A stretch of 22,113 nt of DNA, taken from IMG/VR virus record IMGVR_UViG_3300046370_000546, positions 1-22,113 of that record, one strand, 5' to 3'. Under the pieces are notes generated by a model. That model was not told where the DNA came from. It saw only the letters and a program-made list of their open reading frames with translations, and did not search any database. The translations under genes were made by a program, and so were the position numbers. This DNA comes from a virus. This document shows positions 21,967 through 22,113 of the stretch, piece after piece (the first letter of the stretch is position 1; every line of letters starts with the position of its first letter).

Positions 21967-22113
21967 TTAACCTGCTGCTTTTTCTTTTCGAGCAGCACCG
22001 TCATAGTCCTCTGCAACAAGGCCACGACGAGTAAGCATGGTTTTTACACCACGCGCAGTTTTGCCGATAGCTTCGGCAATCTCTTCAACGGTCATTGAAG
22101 AGAGATCACCCAG
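21967..22113 (-). CDS. Small helix-turn-helix-like protein (N-terminus beyond window)
   Basis: The last 48 residues are visible; the frame is open at the window edge. The stretch MTVEEIAEAIGKTARGVKTM followed by LTRRGL reads as a helix-turn-helix (two helices around an IGKT turn, then a recognition helix with basic residues). The tail is charged (DYDGAARKEKAAG). The pattern is common in small phage DNA-binding regulators. What it binds cannot be told. An internal ATG exists at the first Met, but the frame continues upstream of it, so the full length is unknown. Confidence 0.65.
   Translation of the reverse strand: MGDLSSMTVEEIAEAIGKTARGVKTMLTRRGLVAEDYDGAARKEKAAG

Noticed and set aside
21813-22025. 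70-residue - strand frame across the helicase start
   Set aside because: It overlaps both neighbours in a different frame and shows no recognisable domain. A frameshifted helicase start was considered, but the helicase frame itself is complete.
1-22113. tRNA genes, integrase, attachment sites or a temperate repressor
   Set aside because: I looked for them on both strands and saw none.

Overview
This window is a piece of a lytic tailed double-stranded DNA phage genome. It is AT-rich, tightly packed with genes, and split into two convergent blocks. The left block (2-4994, + strand) holds the end of one large tail-fibre or adhesin gene, a small linker gene and a second large fibre gene. The right block (5045-22113, - strand) is a long replication, recombination and nucleotide-metabolism operon. 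The gene set and the style of the fibre repeats resemble marine phages of the siphovirus or podovirus type. No host can be named from the sequence. Two near-consensus sigma-70 promoters suggest a bacterium whose own RNA polymerase reads this block; no phage RNA polymerase, integrase or repressor is present in the window.

Left block. The first fibre gene (already open at the window's 5' edge) and the third gene each carry a module of exactly seven units of about 52 residues, most simply read as seven-bladed beta-propellers. The two modules match unit for unit, including the same flanking domains, so the whole module was duplicated. The second copy continues into an Ig/cadherin-like domain and a SPRY-like C-terminus. 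A bidirectional intrinsic terminator at 5021-5040 separates the blocks.

Right block, in transcription order (right to left): the end of a small helix-turn-helix-like protein; DnaB-type helicase; promoter P2; a basic small protein; MazG-like pyrophosphohydrolase; DnaG-type primase; family A DNA polymerase with proofreading and a possible degenerate UDG-like N-terminus; an unknown 165-residue protein; PhoH-like ATPase; UvsW-like SF2 helicase; promoter P1; an unknown 135-residue protein; gp32-like ssDNA-binding protein; the SbcD/SbcC (gp47/gp46) pair; serine hydroxymethyltransferase; a PD-(D/E)XK resolvase-like nuclease; FEN-type 5'-3' exonuclease; NrdA; a one-TM microprotein; NrdB; and a small conserved protein.

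Together these make a near-complete fork (helicase, primase, polymerase, SSB), a recombination set for late replication and host-DNA breakdown (SbcCD, UvsW, resolvase, FEN exonuclease) and a precursor supply arm (RNR, SHMT, MazG). Most neighbouring genes overlap by 1-47 bases or abut within a few bases, which suggests translational coupling. There is no stretch over 300 bases without a gene. No tRNA, CRISPR array, insertion sequence or attachment site was seen.
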